Position numbers and translations under genes: made by a program. Under the pieces are notes generated by a model, which did no database searches, was not told where the DNA came from, and saw nothing but the letters and a program-made list of their open reading frames with translations. Shown one piece after another: positions 15,119-15,122 of a DNA stretch of 15,122 nucleotides. Each line of letters starts with the position of its first letter. The stretch's first letter is position 1. Source of the stretch: an uncultured Eggerthellaceae bacterium (GTDB lineage: Bacteria > Actinomycetota > Coriobacteriia > Coriobacteriales > Eggerthellaceae). The DNA lies in assembly GCA_948829205.1 (NCBI GenBank), contig CAQLOA010000002.1, forward strand, positions 25,396 through 40,517, in the 5' to 3' direction.

Positions 15119-15122
15119 GAGG

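Overview
The window looks like chromosome from a high-GC Gram-positive gut or oral bacterium. A member of the Coriobacteriia (the Eggerthella/Slackia/Gordonibacter group) is my best guess. This rests on high GC (hand counts of about 60-65% in typical coding lines), Gram-positive secretion signals, a wall-anchor-like tail, InlB-type repeats and very large surface proteins. It is an inference, because no rRNA or housekeeping marker is present. All genes I can support lie on the minus strand.

In transcription order, right to left: (1) 15108-13516, a two-domain ABC-F ATPase with a strong Shine-Dalgarno site. (2) 13515-13045, about 470 bp without a convincing gene but with several inverted repeats. 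(3) 13044-12565, a small flavodoxin. (4) 12564-12258, an intergenic segment with overlapping inverted repeats, three 11-bp-phased TGAACA repeats and an extended -10 promoter. (5) 12257-7126, a very large secreted protein split in two by a 4-base gap. Its order is signal peptide, NPCBM carbohydrate-binding module, a Cys/His transglutaminase-like segment, a discoidin (F5/8 C) domain, six Ig-like repeats, a Gly-Thr-Pro stalk and a wall-anchor-like C terminus. (6) a clear -10/-35 promoter at 7085-7056. (7) 7014 to beyond the left edge, at least 2338 codons of a secreted zinc metallopeptidase of the ZmpA/B/C (M26, IgA1-protease-like) family, followed by a GLUG-type beta-helix and InlB B repeats.

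The two giant proteins probably act together at the cell surface. One carries glycan-binding modules and a possible thiol-enzyme core; the other carries a protease of a family that cuts host IgA1 or mucin-type glycoproteins. Each has its own promoter-like signal, and no good terminator separates them. The most striking observation is the frameshift in the NPCBM/discoidin protein. Sister repeats in the same gene show a clean 4-base gap, and more than 600 downstream codons remain open, so the lesion is either recent or a sequence error. I do not see a proven new system. The best leads are the frameshift, the Cys/His segment, the LTDTG anchor variant, the unusual domain order of the metallopeptidase, and the structured intergenic element.
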